Shown: positions 16,644-25,907, numbered from the stretch's first letter. The stretch: 64,000 nucleotides of DNA from Achromobacter dolens (GCF_902859745.1 NZ_CADIJW010000001.1:124001-188000); one strand, 5' to 3'. Notes: generated from the sequence alone by a model not told the origin. A program made the numbers and translations.

Positions 16644-17833
16644 GCACGCCAGCCCCCCGCCCGCTGGACGGCATCACCGTCGTCAGCCTCGAGCACGCCA
16701 TCGCCGCCCCGTTCTGCACCCGCCAGCTCGCGGACATGGGCGCACGCGTCATCAAGATCGAACGTCCCGGCGCGGGCGACTTCGCCCGCGGCTATGACGA
16801 GCGCGTGCGCGGCCTGTCGTCGCACTTCGTCTGGACCAACCGTTCCAAGGAAAGCCTGACGCTGGACCTCAAGCGCGACGAAGCCGGCGACATCATGGAA
16901 CGCCTGCTGCAACAGGCCGACGTGCTGGTGCAGAACCTGGCGCCCGGCGCCGCCGCGCGCCTGGGCCTGTCGTTCGAGGCGCTGCACGCCAGGCACCCGC
17001 GCCTGATCGTCTGCGACATCTCAGGCTATGGCGAAGGCGGCCCCTACCAGGACAAGAAGGCCTACGACCTGCTGATCCAGAGCGAAAGCGGCTTCCTGTC
17101 GGTCACCGGCACCGCCGACGACCCGGTCAAGGCCGGCTGCTCCATCGCCGACATTTCGGCCGGCATGTACGCCTATTCCGCCATTCTCAACGCGCTGCTG
17201 CTGCGCCAGAAGACCGGCCTGGGCAGCCGCCTGGACGTCTCCATGCTCGAGAGCATGGTCGAGTGGATGGGCTTCCCGATGTACTACGCGTTCGAGGGCG
17301 CGGCGCCGCCGGTGCGCGCCGGCGCGGCCCACGCCTCGATCTATCCCTACGGCCCGTTCCCCACCGGCGATGGCAACACCATCATGCTGGGCCTGCAGAA
17401 CGAACGCGAATGGCGCGTGTTCTGCGCCCAGGTGCTGCGCCAGGCCGAGCTGGCCGAGGACCCGCGTTTCGCCACCAACTCGCTGCGCACCGCCAACCGC
17501 GAGGCCCTGCGCGCGCTGATCGTCGCGGCCTTCGCCGACCTCAGCGTGCAGCAGGTCACCGACCGGCTGGAAGACGCGCAGATCGCCAACGCCCGGGTCA
17601 ACGACATGGCCGGGGTCTGGGCCCACCCGCAATTGCGGGCGCGCGACCGCTGGAGCCAGGTCGACAGCCCGGCCGGCGCGCTGCCGGCGCTGCTGCCGCC
17701 GGCCAGCAGCAACGCCTTCGCGCCGCGCATGGCGGCGGTGCCCGCCGTGGGCCAGAACACGGATGCGGTGCTAGCATCACTGGGATACGCGCCCGAACAG
17801 GTGGCGCGATTCCATGCTTCGGAGGTGGTGTGA
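16640..17833 (+). CDS. ict: Class III (CaiB/BaiF) CoA-transferase, probable itaconate CoA-transferase
   Basis: A 397-aa class III CoA-transferase; its ATG overlaps the hydratase stop by 4 nt. Motifs: SLEHAIAAPFCTRQLADMGA at the N-terminus, VIKIERPGAGDFARGYD (CoA-binding), LTLDLKR, and DISGYGEGGPYQDKKAYDLL. The Asp of AYDLL is the expected catalytic aspartate that forms the acyl anhydride. MLESMVEWMGFPMYY and the C-terminal NDMAGVWAHPQLRARDRW complete the fold. In the ripABC/ich-ict-ccl pathway it activates itaconate with succinyl-CoA. The specificity is inferred from gene context. Confidence 0.8.
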   Translation: MSTPAPRPLDGITVVSLEHAIAAPFCTRQLADMGARVIKIERPGAGDFARGYDERVRGLSSHFVWTNRSKESLTLDLKRDEAGDIMERLLQQADVLVQNLAPGAAARLGLSFEALHARHPRLIVCDISGYGEGGPYQDKKAYDLLIQSESGFLSVTGTADDPVKAGCSIADISAGMYAYSAILNALLLRQKTGLGSRLDVSMLESMVEWMGFPMYYAFEGAAPPVRAGAAHASIYPYGPFPTGDGNTIMLGLQNEREWRVFCAQVLRQAELAEDPRFATNSLRTANREALRALIVAAFADLSVQQVTDRLEDAQIANARVNDMAGVWAHPQLRARDRWSQVDSPAGALPALLPPASSNAFAPRMAAVPAVGQNTDAVLASLGYAPEQVARFHASEVV

Positions 17834-18663
17834 TGCATTCCGTCGTTCGTACCGCGCTGTTCGTGCCGGCCTCCCGTGCCGAACGCATCCCCAAGGCCCT
17901 GGCCAGCGGCGCCGATGCCGTCATCGTCGACCTGGAAGACGCGGTCGAGCACCTGGCCAAGGCCTCGGCCCGCGAAGCGCTCTGCGACTTCCTCGGCACC
18001 CAGCCGCAGGCGCGGGTGTGGGTGCGGATCAACGACGCCTCCACCTCGTGGCACGACGACGACCTGAAGGCCTGCCGCGGCAAGCCCGCGGTGGCCGGGA
18101 TCCTGCTGCCCAAGGCCGAAAGCCTGGCGCAGGTGCGCCACGTGGCGCAGGCGGGGCTGCCGGTCATTCCGATCCTGGAAACCGCGCGTGGCATCCTCAA
18201 CGCCGCCGAGGTCGCCGGCACGCCCGGCGTGGCGCGGCTGGCGTTCGGCAGCCTCGACTACGGCCTGGACCTGGGCCTGGCGCCGGACACCGCCGGCGCC
18301 GAAGCCGTGCTGGACCACGCCCGCGTGCAGGTGCTGCTGCAGACCCGCGCCGCCGGGCTGGCGCCGGCGCTGGACGGCGTGTTCCCGGGGGTCGAGGACC
18401 ACGCCGGGCTGTCCGCCGCCGCCGCGCGCGCCCAGCAGATGGGGTTCGGCGGCATGCTGTGCATCCATCCCGCGCAGGTGCCGGTGATCCACGCCGCCTT
18501 CGCGCCCGATCCGGCCGAGCTGGCCTGGGCCCGCCGCGTGGTTGACGCGCATCGCGACAAGGCCGCCGGCACCTTCATGCTGGACGGCAAGATGGTGGAC
18601 GCGCCCGTCATCACCCGCGCCCGCCGCGTGCTGGCGCAGGCCGGCGAATCCAGCGCCGCTTGA
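17833..18663 (+). CDS. ccl: CitE-like lyase (HpcH/HpaI fold), probable citramalyl-CoA lyase
   Basis: A 276-aa TIM-barrel lyase; its ATG shares one base with the CoA-transferase stop (TGATG). Motifs: RTALFVPASRAERIPKAL, IVDLEDAVEHLAKASAR (Mg2+/CoA site, about residues 33-50), ARVWVRIND, ILLPKAES, PILETARGILNA, and CIHPAQVPVIHAAF near the C-terminus. CitE-like proteins without CitD/CitF partners act on malyl- or citramalyl-CoA. Here it would split (S)-citramalyl-CoA to acetyl-CoA and pyruvate as the last step of itaconate breakdown. Tight coupling of three genes supports one pathway. Confidence 0.8.
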   Translation: MHSVVRTALFVPASRAERIPKALASGADAVIVDLEDAVEHLAKASAREALCDFLGTQPQARVWVRINDASTSWHDDDLKACRGKPAVAGILLPKAESLAQVRHVAQAGLPVIPILETARGILNAAEVAGTPGVARLAFGSLDYGLDLGLAPDTAGAEAVLDHARVQVLLQTRAAGLAPALDGVFPGVEDHAGLSAAAARAQQMGFGGMLCIHPAQVPVIHAAFAPDPAELAWARRVVDAHRDKAAGTFMLDGKMVDAPVITRARRVLAQAGESSAA

Positions 18664-18718
18664 TCCCGTCCGGCGGTGTCCGGCCTACAATCCGGCAAAT
18701 CTTTCCGCGGACGGTCTC

Positions 18719-19615
18719 ATGAGTGCAGCGCTTTTCATCGGGCATACCTACATCGACGTCACCGTGCTGGCCGACGAATGGCCCACCGGCGACGAGAAAA
18801 GCGTGGCGCGCGACTACGCCGTGTCGTTCGGCGGCAATGCCGTCACCGCGGCGTTCGCCTGCGGCAAGCTGGGCACGAAGCCCGACCTGATCTGCTCGCT
18901 GGCGCCGGACTGGCTCGGCCACATGTATACGGACATGGCGGCCGCGCACGGCGTCACGCTGCACGGGCGCCAGGTGCGGCGCTCGTCGCTGTCGTTCATC
19001 ATGCCCAACCATGGCAAGCGCGCCATCGTGCGGGCGCGCGATGCCGACTACCTGAACGATTTTCCGCGCCTGGACGTCAGCGGCTACCGCGCGCTGCATC
19101 TGGACGGCCACCAGCCCGACGCCGCGCTGCACTATGCGCGCGCCTGCCGCCAGGCCGGCATCCTGACCTCCCTCGATGGCGGCGGCGTGCGCGAGAACAC
19201 CGACGAACTGCTGCGCCACATCGACGTGGCCGTCTGCGCCGAACGCATGTGCGAGCAGTTGGACCTGTCGCCGCATGGCTTGCTGGACCTGCTGAAACAG
19301 CGAGGTTGCCGCATCGGGGCGGTGACGCTGGGCGAGCGCGGCATGCTCTGGTACGACGAAACCGGCGCGGTCGACACGCTGCCGTCGCTGGACGTGCCGG
19401 CCGATCGCATCATCGATACCTCCGGCGCGGGCGACGTGTTCCACGGCGCCTATGTCTGGTCGTACCTCAACCGGCCCGAGCTGGCCTGGAAGGAACACTT
19501 CACCTTCGCCCGCGCCGCCTCGGCGCACAAGATCCAGCACCTGGGCAACGAGGCGGGGCTTCCCGGCGTGGACGACGTCGAACGCGCCATGCTGGCGTTC
19601 GCGCCCAAGGCGTGA
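18719..19615 (+). CDS. PfkB-family carbohydrate kinase
   Basis: A 298-aa ribokinase-like sugar kinase. The ATG at 18719 gives MSAALFIGHTYIDVTVLADEW, and the SFGGNAVTAAFACGKLG motif (PfkB signature 1, about residues 35-51) follows. The second signature DTSGAGDVFHGAYVW holds the catalytic Asp (about residue 240) and anion hole. VTLGERGMLWYDE precedes it. The substrate could be a keto-sugar acid, fructose derivative or ribose and cannot be decided. It lies 55 nt after the CitE-like gene, so co-transcription is possible, though a role in itaconate metabolism is not obvious. Confidence 0.9.
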   Translation: MSAALFIGHTYIDVTVLADEWPTGDEKSVARDYAVSFGGNAVTAAFACGKLGTKPDLICSLAPDWLGHMYTDMAAAHGVTLHGRQVRRSSLSFIMPNHGKRAIVRARDADYLNDFPRLDVSGYRALHLDGHQPDAALHYARACRQAGILTSLDGGGVRENTDELLRHIDVAVCAERMCEQLDLSPHGLLDLLKQRGCRIGAVTLGERGMLWYDETGAVDTLPSLDVPADRIIDTSGAGDVFHGAYVWSYLNRPELAWKEHFTFARAASAHKIQHLGNEAGLPGVDDVERAMLAFAPKA

Positions 19616-19681
19616 CGCGGCCGCAGGGCCGATCTTCACGGTAATCAGGAAGGCGGCGGCAACCGCGCCGCCCGGCGCGGT

Positions 19682-20164
19682 TCAGTCCAGGCGTTCGATC
19701 GGCTGGTCGGTGATGTCGCCGAGCCAGGCGTCGAGGCCGCGGCCGGCCAGCGTCAGCGTCGGCGCCAGGTCGCGCAGCGGGCGCAGCACGAAGGCGCGCA
19801 ACTGCATGCGGGGGTGCGGCAGGATCAGGCGCTGGTGCGCCAGCGTGGTGTCGCCGTACAGCAGCAGGTCCAGGTCCAGGGTGCGCGGCGCATTGCGGTA
19901 GGGCCGCTCGCGGCCATGGCGCGATTCCAGCGCCTGCAGCCGGTCCAGCAGGTCCAGCGGCGCGAGTGTGGTGTCCAGCGCGGCGACCGCGTTGACGAAG
20001 TCCGGGCCGGTGGCGTCCACCGGCGCCGTGCGATAGAAGGGCGAGGCCGTCACCGCGATGATGCCGTCGGTGGCGGCCAGCTCGGCCAGCACGCTGCGTA
20101 TTGTTGCCGCGCTGTCGCCCAGGTTGGCGCCCAGCCCGATGTAGGCGCGCACGGGGGCGGCCAT
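19682..20164 (-). CDS. folK: 6-hydroxymethyl-7,8-dihydropterin pyrophosphokinase (HPPK)
   Basis: A 160-aa enzyme of folate synthesis that transfers pyrophosphate from ATP to 6-hydroxymethyl-dihydropterin. It starts MAAPVRAYIGLGANLGDSAA; the GLGANLGD loop binds substrate. The HPPK signature RTLDLDLLLYGD (about residues 88-99) holds the Mg2+-binding aspartates, and LILPHPRMQLRAFVL follows. An alternative ATG 8 codons upstream lies over the pcnB stop. It is 4 nt after pcnB on the same strand, the usual pcnB-folK order of beta-proteobacteria. Confidence 0.95.
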   Translation of the reverse strand: MAAPVRAYIGLGANLGDSAATIRSVLAELAATDGIIAVTASPFYRTAPVDATGPDFVNAVAALDTTLAPLDLLDRLQALESRHGRERPYRNAPRTLDLDLLLYGDTTLAHQRLILPHPRMQLRAFVLRPLRDLAPTLTLAGRGLDAWLGDITDQPIERLD

Positions 20165-20168
20165 GGCC

Positions 20169-21548
20169 TTATTCGGCGCTGCTGGCATTGCCGGCGGCGG
20201 GGCCGCGCGAGGAGGGGCGACGGCGCGGCCGGCGCTTGCGCGCGGCCGGCGCCGGGCCGTCGCTGGCGTCGCGCGGCAGGCGCGAGACTTCCTCGATCAT
20301 GTCGGCGCGGGTGGCATCGTCGGCGTTGGCCAGGTCCATCCACCACTGCGCCAGCACGCTGTCGAACTCGCCGGCGGCGGCGCGCAGTTGCAGGAAGTCG
20401 CAGGCGGCGCGAAAGCGCGGTTGTTCGATCATGCGGAAGATGGTCTTGCCCATGCGGCGCTCGAAGCGCGGCTGCATGAACCAGATCTCGCGCATGTCCG
20501 ACGAGAAGCGGCGCTGGATCGCGAGCTTCTCGGTCTGCTCGTCGAGCACCGAGTCGGCGGCCTGCGACAGCGCCGGGATGGTGTGTTCGCCCTGGGCGCG
20601 CAACTGCTTCCAGCGCACTTCCACCTGCTGCCACAGCAGCGCGGCGAACAGGAAGCTGGGGCTGATGGTCTTGCCGGCGCGCACGCGGGCGTCGGTGCGT
20701 TCCAGCGCCAGTTCCACGAAGTGTTCGCCGCCCGGCTGTTCCAGCACCACGTCCAGCAGCGGCAGCAGGCCGTTGTGCAGGCCGTCGGCGCGCAACTGGC
20801 GCAGGCAGTCCATGGCGTGGCCGCAGGTCAGCAGCTTGAGCATCTCGTCGAACAGGCGCGAGGCCGGCACGTTCTCGATCAGGTCGGCCATGGTGCGGAT
20901 CGGCTGGCGCGTGGCCGGGTCGATCGTGCCGTTCAGCTTGGCGGCGAAGCGCACCGCGCGCAGCATGCGCACCGGATCTTCGCGGTAGCGCTTGGCCGGG
21001 TCGCCGATCATGCGGATCTGGCGCTTCTTCAGGTCGGCCACGCCGTTGTGGAAGTCGATCACTTCCTCGTTGTGCGGGTCGTAGTACAGCGCGTTCATGG
21101 TGAAGTCGCGGCGCGCCGCGTCTTCCTCGTGCGTGCCGAACACGTTGTCGCGCAGGATGCGGCCGTGCGCGTCGGTTTCCTGGTCTTCCGAGGCGGGGGC
21201 GCGGAAGGTGGAGGTTTCGATGATCTCCTGGCCGAACACCACGTGCACCAGTTGGAAGCGGCGGCCGATGATGCGGGCGCGGCGAAACAGCGGGCGGATC
21301 TGTTCGGGCGTGGCGTTGGTGGCGACGTCGAAGTCCTTGGGTTCCAGGCCGACGATCAGGTCGCGCACCGCGCCGCCGACGATATAGGCTTCATAGCCAT
21401 GCTGGCGCAACACCTCGCATACCTTGATGGCGTGGCGCGAGACATTGCGGCGGTCGATGCCGTGCTTGTCGCGTCCGATGCGCAAAGGCCCCCGGGCTGC
21501 CGGCGCGAACAGTCGGCCGACGAATTTTTTTATGGTTTCGGTGATCAT
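20169..21548 (-). CDS. pcnB: Poly(A) polymerase I
   Basis: A 459-aa class II nucleotidyltransferase that adds 3' poly(A) tails to RNA and promotes decay. Features: YIVGGAVRDLIVGLEPKDFD, the active-site GGxVRD plus DxD block at about residues 54-73; RRDFTMNALYYDP; and RYREDPVRMLRAVRFA in the RNA-binding head. A long basic C-terminal tail (RKRRPRRRPSSRG) is typical of PcnB rather than tRNA CCA transferase. It is immediately downstream of the HAD phosphatase gene (stop at 21549, start at 21548) and upstream of folK. Confidence 0.95.
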   Translation of the reverse strand: MITETIKKFVGRLFAPAARGPLRIGRDKHGIDRRNVSRHAIKVCEVLRQHGYEAYIVGGAVRDLIVGLEPKDFDVATNATPEQIRPLFRRARIIGRRFQLVHVVFGQEIIETSTFRAPASEDQETDAHGRILRDNVFGTHEEDAARRDFTMNALYYDPHNEEVIDFHNGVADLKKRQIRMIGDPAKRYREDPVRMLRAVRFAAKLNGTIDPATRQPIRTMADLIENVPASRLFDEMLKLLTCGHAMDCLRQLRADGLHNGLLPLLDVVLEQPGGEHFVELALERTDARVRAGKTISPSFLFAALLWQQVEVRWKQLRAQGEHTIPALSQAADSVLDEQTEKLAIQRRFSSDMREIWFMQPRFERRMGKTIFRMIEQPRFRAACDFLQLRAAAGEFDSVLAQWWMDLANADDATRADMIEEVSRLPRDASDGPAPAARKRRPRRRPSSRGPAAGNASSAE

Positions 21549-22247
21549 TTAGGACTTGGCATCTATGACGTGGTCGAACAGATCGATCACTTGCCAGCCG
21601 CGTTCCTGGGCGATGGCGCGCAGGGTGGGGCTGGGGTTGGCGGCGATCGGGCGGGTCACCTTTTCGAGCAGCGGGACATCATTGACCGAATCGCTATAGA
21701 AAAACGATTCGGGGAAATCCGCAAGCCCCAGGCCCATGGCGGCCAGCCAGTCGTTCACGCGCACCACCTTGCCTTCCTTGAAGCTGGGGGTGCCGAGGAT
21801 GCGGCCGGTGTAGCGGCCGCGCTGGACTTCGGCGTCGGTGGCCACCAGGTGGGGGATGCCGAAGGCGCGGGCGATGGGGGCGGTGACGAAACTGTTGGTG
21901 GCGGTGACCACGGCGCACAGGTCGCCGGCTTCCAGGTGCGATTCGACCAGCGCGCGCGCGGCGGGGGTGATCGACGGGCGGATGACCTCGGCCATGAAGG
22001 CCTCGTGCCAGGCGGCCAGATCGAACGGCGCGTGCGCCGCCAGCAGGCCCAGCATGAACTCGGCGGCCTGTTCGGCGGTGAGTTCGCCGCGGTTGTAGCG
22101 GTCCATCAGGTCGTCGTTCTGGCGACGGGCCTCGTCCGGATCGCCGGCGCGGCCGGTGCGCGCCAGGTAGTCGGCCCATTGGTAGTCGCTGTCCAGCGGC
22201 AACAGGGTGTGATCCAGGTCGAACAGGGCGAGACGTCGGGAGGTCAT
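21549..22247 (-). CDS. HAD-superfamily phosphatase (SerB-like, subfamily IB)
   Basis: A 232-aa hydrolase. HAD motif I is LALFDLDHTLLPLDSD (nucleophile Asp at about residue 10), motif II lies in VVTATNSFVTAPIA, and motif III is YSDSVNDVPLLEKVTRPIAA. The four-helix cap between motifs I and II is that of phosphoserine phosphatase-like IB enzymes. The substrate is unknown; relatives in this position are often annotated as SerB-like or histidinol-phosphatase-like. It overlaps the hda stop by 4 nt, and all four genes hda-HAD-pcnB-folK appear to form one operon. Confidence 0.9.
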   Translation of the reverse strand: MTSRRLALFDLDHTLLPLDSDYQWADYLARTGRAGDPDEARRQNDDLMDRYNRGELTAEQAAEFMLGLLAAHAPFDLAAWHEAFMAEVIRPSITPAARALVESHLEAGDLCAVVTATNSFVTAPIARAFGIPHLVATDAEVQRGRYTGRILGTPSFKEGKVVRVNDWLAAMGLGLADFPESFFYSDSVNDVPLLEKVTRPIAANPSPTLRAIAQERGWQVIDLFDHVIDAKS

Positions 22248-22945
22248 GTGCGTTGTGAATCCGGGTCTGCGAGCATGGCGCGCAGCAGGGGCAGGGTGAT
22301 GGGACGGCCGGTGGCCAGCGAGTATCGGTCCAGCGCGTCCAGCAAGGCCGCCAGCTTGCGGATGTCGCGCTCGTGGTGCGTCAACATCCAGTTGATGATT
22401 TCGGGCGCCAGGTGCAGGCCGCGTTCGGCCGCCTGGGCCGCCAGCGCCGCCAGCTTGTCGGCGTCTGACAGCGGGTCGAGGCGGAACACCAGGTCCCAGC
22501 CCAGCCGGGTGCGCAGGTCTTCGCGCAGCGGCATCGACAGCGTCGAGCGGTCGCCCGCCACGGCCAGCGCGAAGGCGCGGCCGGTGGCGGCCGATTCGCG
22601 CCAGCGGTTGTACAGGGCAAAGAGGCCCGCCTGGCGGTGCTCGTCCATGAGGTGCACGTCGTCCACCGCCACGAACTTGGGCATGGGCGACTTGGAGTCG
22701 GCCTCGGCCAGCACGCGCAGGATGTTGGCGCTGTTGGCCGCTTCGATGTAGACGGCGTCGGGGCGCGCGGTCAGCGCGCGCAGCAGGTGGCTGCGGCCGC
22801 AGCCGGCCGCGCCCCAGATGTACAGCGCGCGGCCGGGAGCGAGCGTGCGCACGGCCGCCAGCGCCTCTCCGTTGGGACCGGCGATGAAATTGTTCAGCGA
22901 GGGCGCTGGCGCGGGAAGAACGTCGAGCAGCAGCTGGCGGTTCAT
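22244..22945 (-). CDS. hda: DnaA-homologous regulatory inactivator Hda
   Basis: A 233-aa AAA+ protein similar to DnaA domain III, without the DNA-binding domain IV. It starts MNRQLLLDVLPAPAPSLNNF; the QLxLD motif near the N-terminus is the expected sliding-clamp-binding site. The Walker A region reads WGAAGCGRSHLL (about residues 44-55), with Arg in place of the usual Lys, as in known Hda proteins. Walker B is FVAVDDVHLM. Hda with the DNA-loaded clamp stimulates ATP hydrolysis by DnaA and so limits re-initiation. It is the first gene of the minus-strand operon, divergent from purM. Confidence 0.93.
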   Translation of the reverse strand: MNRQLLLDVLPAPAPSLNNFIAGPNGEALAAVRTLAPGRALYIWGAAGCGRSHLLRALTARPDAVYIEAANSANILRVLAEADSKSPMPKFVAVDDVHLMDEHRQAGLFALYNRWRESAATGRAFALAVAGDRSTLSMPLREDLRTRLGWDLVFRLDPLSDADKLAALAAQAAERGLHLAPEIINWMLTHHERDIRKLAALLDALDRYSLATGRPITLPLLRAMLADPDSQRT

Positions 22946-23261
22946 GAGAGGTTATCGATCAGGCGGGTAGAGCCAGGCTCCAGGGTGAGCCCATGGCCGG
23001 CGGCGGCGTTGCCCGCCAGAAACTGGCAAAATCGCTATCGGCCAACCCTACACTTTAAACCACCCGGGGCGCCGGTGTCGCGTCCAAGCCCTTTGCCTGG
23101 CTTGGGTTTGCGCCAAAATGGCGCCGCGCCGGGCCGGAGCCGTCCCGCCCGCCGCTGGCGGCTTTCGCCGGGCGCTGGCCAGGACCGGGCCGCAACATCG
23201 TAAAATGCAGGGCGTTCCACCCCAATTCCCAGCAATTGTTACATATCCCACGGCATTTCTC
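22946..23261. promoter_or_regulatory. Intergenic region between divergent hda and purM
   Basis: 316 bp with no convincing gene. A GC-rich stretch holds several short self-complementary blocks near 23085-23130. A possible -10 element for purM (TAAAAT) lies near 23200. I see no riboswitch fold; a purine riboswitch would be unexpected in this group. Confidence 0.5.
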
Positions 23262-24311
23262 ATGACGAATCAACCCAAAGCTCCCCTGACCTACCGTGAC
23301 GCCGGTGTCGACATCGACGCGGGCGACGCCCTGGTCGACCGTATCAAACCGCTTGCGGCGCGCACCATGCGTCCCGGGGTGCTGGCCGGTATCGGCGGCT
23401 TTGGCGGCCTGTTCGAAGTGCCCAAGCACTACAAGGAGCCTGTGCTCGTTTCCGGCACCGACGGCGTCGGCACCAAGCTGCGCCTGGCGTTCGACTGGAA
23501 CCGCCACGACACTGTCGGCATCGACCTGGTGGCGATGAGCGTCAACGACATCCTGGTGCAGGGCGCCGAGCCGCTGTTCTTCCTGGATTACTTCGGTTGC
23601 GGCAAGCTTTCGGTGGACACGGCGGCGTCGGTGGTGGGCGGCATCGCCAAGGGCTGCGAACTGTCGGGCTGCGCCCTGATCGGCGGCGAAACCGCCGAAA
23701 TGCCGGGCATGTACCCCGACGGCGAATACGACCTGGCTGGGTTCGCGGTGGGCGCGGTCGAGAAGTCGGCCATCATCGACGGCAAGTCGATCAAGGTCGG
23801 CGACGTGGTGCTGGGCCTGGCGTCCAGCGGCGCGCACTCGAACGGCTATTCGCTGCTGCGCAAGATCCTGGAGCGCGCCGGCGCCAAGCCCGACGACGAC
23901 TTCCACGGCCAGCCGCTGGTCGACGTGGTCATGGCCCCGACCCGCATCTACGTCAAGCAGGTGCTGGCCGCGCTGGCCAAGCACGGCGCCGCCATCAAGG
24001 GCCTGGCCCACATCACCGGCGGCGGCCTGCTCGACAACGTGCCGCGCATCCTGCAGGACGGCCTGTCGGCCCGCCTGCGGCGCGACAGTTGGGAAATGCC
24101 CAAGCTGTTCCAGTGGCTGCAGGAGCAGGGCGGCGTCGAGGACACCGAGATGTACCGCGTCTTCAACTGCGGCATCGGCATGGTGCTGGTGGTGGATCCG
24201 GCCCAGGCCGACGCGATCGCCGCCACGCTGCGCGAGCAGGGCGAAACCGTCAGCAAGCTGGGCGAGATCGTCGCGCAGACCGAAGGCATGCCGCAGACCG
24301 TGGTGGTCTGA
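23262..24311 (+). CDS. purM: Phosphoribosylformylglycinamidine cyclo-ligase (AIR synthetase)
   Basis: A 349-aa enzyme that closes the imidazole ring in purine synthesis (FGAM + ATP to AIR). The start ATG at 23262 gives [20 protein letters not shown]; the YxxAGVD(I)xxG motif marks PurM. Further signatures: [53 protein letters not shown] and [14 protein letters not shown]. The length equals that of the family. It is followed by an intrinsic terminator and appears to be monocistronic. Confidence 0.97.
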   Translation: MTNQPKAPLTYRDAGVDIDAGDALVDRIKPLAARTMRPGVLAGIGGFGGLFEVPKHYKEPVLVSGTDGVGTKLRLAFDWNRHDTVGIDLVAMSVNDILVQGAEPLFFLDYFGCGKLSVDTAASVVGGIAKGCELSGCALIGGETAEMPGMYPDGEYDLAGFAVGAVEKSAIIDGKSIKVGDVVLGLASSGAHSNGYSLLRKILERAGAKPDDDFHGQPLVDVVMAPTRIYVKQVLAALAKHGAAIKGLAHITGGGLLDNVPRILQDGLSARLRRDSWEMPKLFQWLQEQGGVEDTEMYRVFNCGIGMVLVVDPAQADAIAATLREQGETVSKLGEIVAQTEGMPQTVVV

Positions 24312-24335
24312 GCCGGCTGGCCTTGCAATGAACAA

Positions 24336-24361
24336 CCCGCCCTGGTGGCGGGTTTTTCTTT
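24336..24361 (+). terminator. Intrinsic terminator of purM
   Basis: CCCGCC-CTGGT-GGCGGG is a 6-bp perfect GC stem followed by TTTTTCTTTC. It lies 25 nt after the purM stop and just before the stop of the converging unknown gene, so it may reduce read-through from the plus strand only. Confidence 0.85.
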
Positions 24362-24371
24362 CGCAGTCCGG

Positions 24372-24866
24372 CTAGAAGAACTTGACCCGGCCCGCGTCCT
24401 CGCGGAATGCTTCTCCCGTATCCAGGTCCGTGCGCCAGATGGTGTCGTGAACGGACAGAAAGCCACGCACCTCCCGGTTGGCGTCCCGCGCGTCGCGCCA
24501 GGCCGCCTGGAACCAGGCGAGGTAGGTCTCCGTCATTATTTCGCGCAGTTCATCGCCGAAATCGTCGTCCTCGTTGTCCATGGCTTCGGTCAACGCGGCG
24601 TCGACATCGGGCGGAATCAACGGGTACTGCAATGCCAACCGCAGGCCCCGGCCACAGTAGCCGGAACGCGTGTTCAAGGGAATCGCGACGGGAGCGAACG
24701 ACTCCCAGTCGTACTCGAAGTGGATGGCGTCCACGGTCTCCCTGGAAACGCCCTGGTCCAGCGTGAACGGGCGTTCGCCGAGCAACCGCTGGATTTCGCC
24801 GATCAAGGCCTCGTTCTGCCTGCGCAGCCCGGCGGCAAAAGACTGGTTCGCTTCGTTGATTTCCAT
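24372..24866 (-). CDS. Unknown acidic protein, 164 aa
   Basis: A 164-aa open frame with an ATG (MEINEANQSFAAGLRRQNEA) and no signal peptide or membrane segment. I recognise no family. It contains an acidic run (TEAMDNEDDDFGDELREIM) and several tryptophans and tyrosines (FEYDWESFAPVAI, YLAWFQAAWRDARDA, HDTIWRTDLDTGEAF), which suggests a compact globular cytoplasmic protein. Codon use is slightly less GC-biased at third positions than in purM and miaA. It stands alone between purM (convergent) and miaA (same strand, 84 nt away). No weak point of the frame suggests decay. Confidence 0.7.
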   Translation of the reverse strand: MEINEANQSFAAGLRRQNEALIGEIQRLLGERPFTLDQGVSRETVDAIHFEYDWESFAPVAIPLNTRSGYCGRGLRLALQYPLIPPDVDAALTEAMDNEDDDFGDELREIMTETYLAWFQAAWRDARDANREVRGFLSVHDTIWRTDLDTGEAFREDAGRVKFF

Positions 24867-24950
24867 CCGTTCGATATCCCGTGGTCAGGCGCTGCCGCAG
24901 GGGCCGGCTACGGCGAAAAGGTCAGGCGCGAAGGCGGGCAGCCTCTTGCG

Positions 24951-25904
24951 TCAGAATGCATCGTCCAGCGCCGTGGCCACCGCGTCGATGGTCCGCGCCA
25001 CCGCATCGGCCGCCAGGCAGTCGACGATCACGCGCTCGGGCTGGGCGCGCAGCCAGGTGATCTGGCGCTTGGCCAACTGGCGGGTGGCGGCGATGCCCTG
25101 TTCGCGGGCTTCCTCCAGGCTGATCTCGCCGTCGAGATGGGCCCACATCTGGCGGTAGCCGACGCAGCGCACCGACGGCAGGCCCGGGTGCAGGTCGGCG
25201 CGTGCATGCAGGCCGCGCACTTCTTCCAACAGGCCGCTGGCCAGCATCGCGTCGAAGCGTTTTTCGATGCGCGCGTGCAGCGCGGCGCGCGCCGAGGGTT
25301 CCAGGCTGATGGTCAGGTAGCGGTGGTCGTCGCCGACGGCGGCGCGCTGGCGGCCGAGCAGCGCCGACATGGGTTGGCCCGACAACCGGCAGATTTCCAG
25401 CGCGCGCTGGATCCGCTGGCTGTCGTTGGGCGCCAGGCGCGCGGCGGTGACGGGATCCAGCCGCGCCAGCTCGGCGTGCAGCGCCGGCCAGCCGTCGCGG
25501 GCGGCGCGCGCTTCCAGCTCGGCGCGCAAGGCCGGATCGGCCTGCGGCAGGTCGTCCAGGCCGTCGCGCAGCGCCTTGTAGTACATCATGGTGCCGCCGG
25601 CCAGAAGCGGAATGCGGCCGCGCGCGCGGATCGCGTCGATCAGGCGCAGCGCGTCGGCGCGGAATTCGGCCGCAGAATACGACTGCGCCGGATCCCGGAT
25701 ATCCAGCAGGTGCTGGGGCACCTGCGCTTGTTCGGTCGGCGAGGGCTTGGCGGTGCCGATGTCCATGCCGCGGTAGATGGTGGCCGAATCGACGTTGACG
25801 ATTTCCAGCGGCCAGCGTTCGGCCAGCGCCAGGGTGGAGGCGCTCTTGCCGGCCGCGGTGGGGCCGGCCAGGCAGATGACGAGGGGAGGGGCGGACACGG
25901 ACAA
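24951..25904 (-). CDS. miaA: tRNA dimethylallyltransferase
   Basis: A 317-aa enzyme that adds the dimethylallyl group to N6 of A37 in tRNAs reading UNN codons. The P-loop [17 protein letters not shown] is at about residues 11-27. [20 protein letters not shown] (DMAPP/tRNA-binding) and [17 protein letters not shown] follow, with [12 protein letters not shown] and the C-terminal [10 protein letters not shown]. It lies 3 nt downstream of the mutL stop, giving the widespread mutL-miaA pair. Confidence 0.97.
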   Translation of the reverse strand: MSVSAPPLVICLAGPTAAGKSASTLALAERWPLEIVNVDSATIYRGMDIGTAKPSPTEQAQVPQHLLDIRDPAQSYSAAEFRADALRLIDAIRARGRIPLLAGGTMMYYKALRDGLDDLPQADPALRAELEARAARDGWPALHAELARLDPVTAARLAPNDSQRIQRALEICRLSGQPMSALLGRQRAAVGDDHRYLTISLEPSARAALHARIEKRFDAMLASGLLEEVRGLHARADLHPGLPSVRCVGYRQMWAHLDGEISLEEAREQGIAATRQLAKRQITWLRAQPERVIVDCLAADAVARTIDAVATALDDAF

Positions 25905-25907
25905 GGC

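Noticed and set aside
20163-22751. A very long plus-strand frame (862 codons) opposite pcnB, the HAD phosphatase and hda
   Set aside because: It is antisense to three well-supported genes with clear catalytic motifs.
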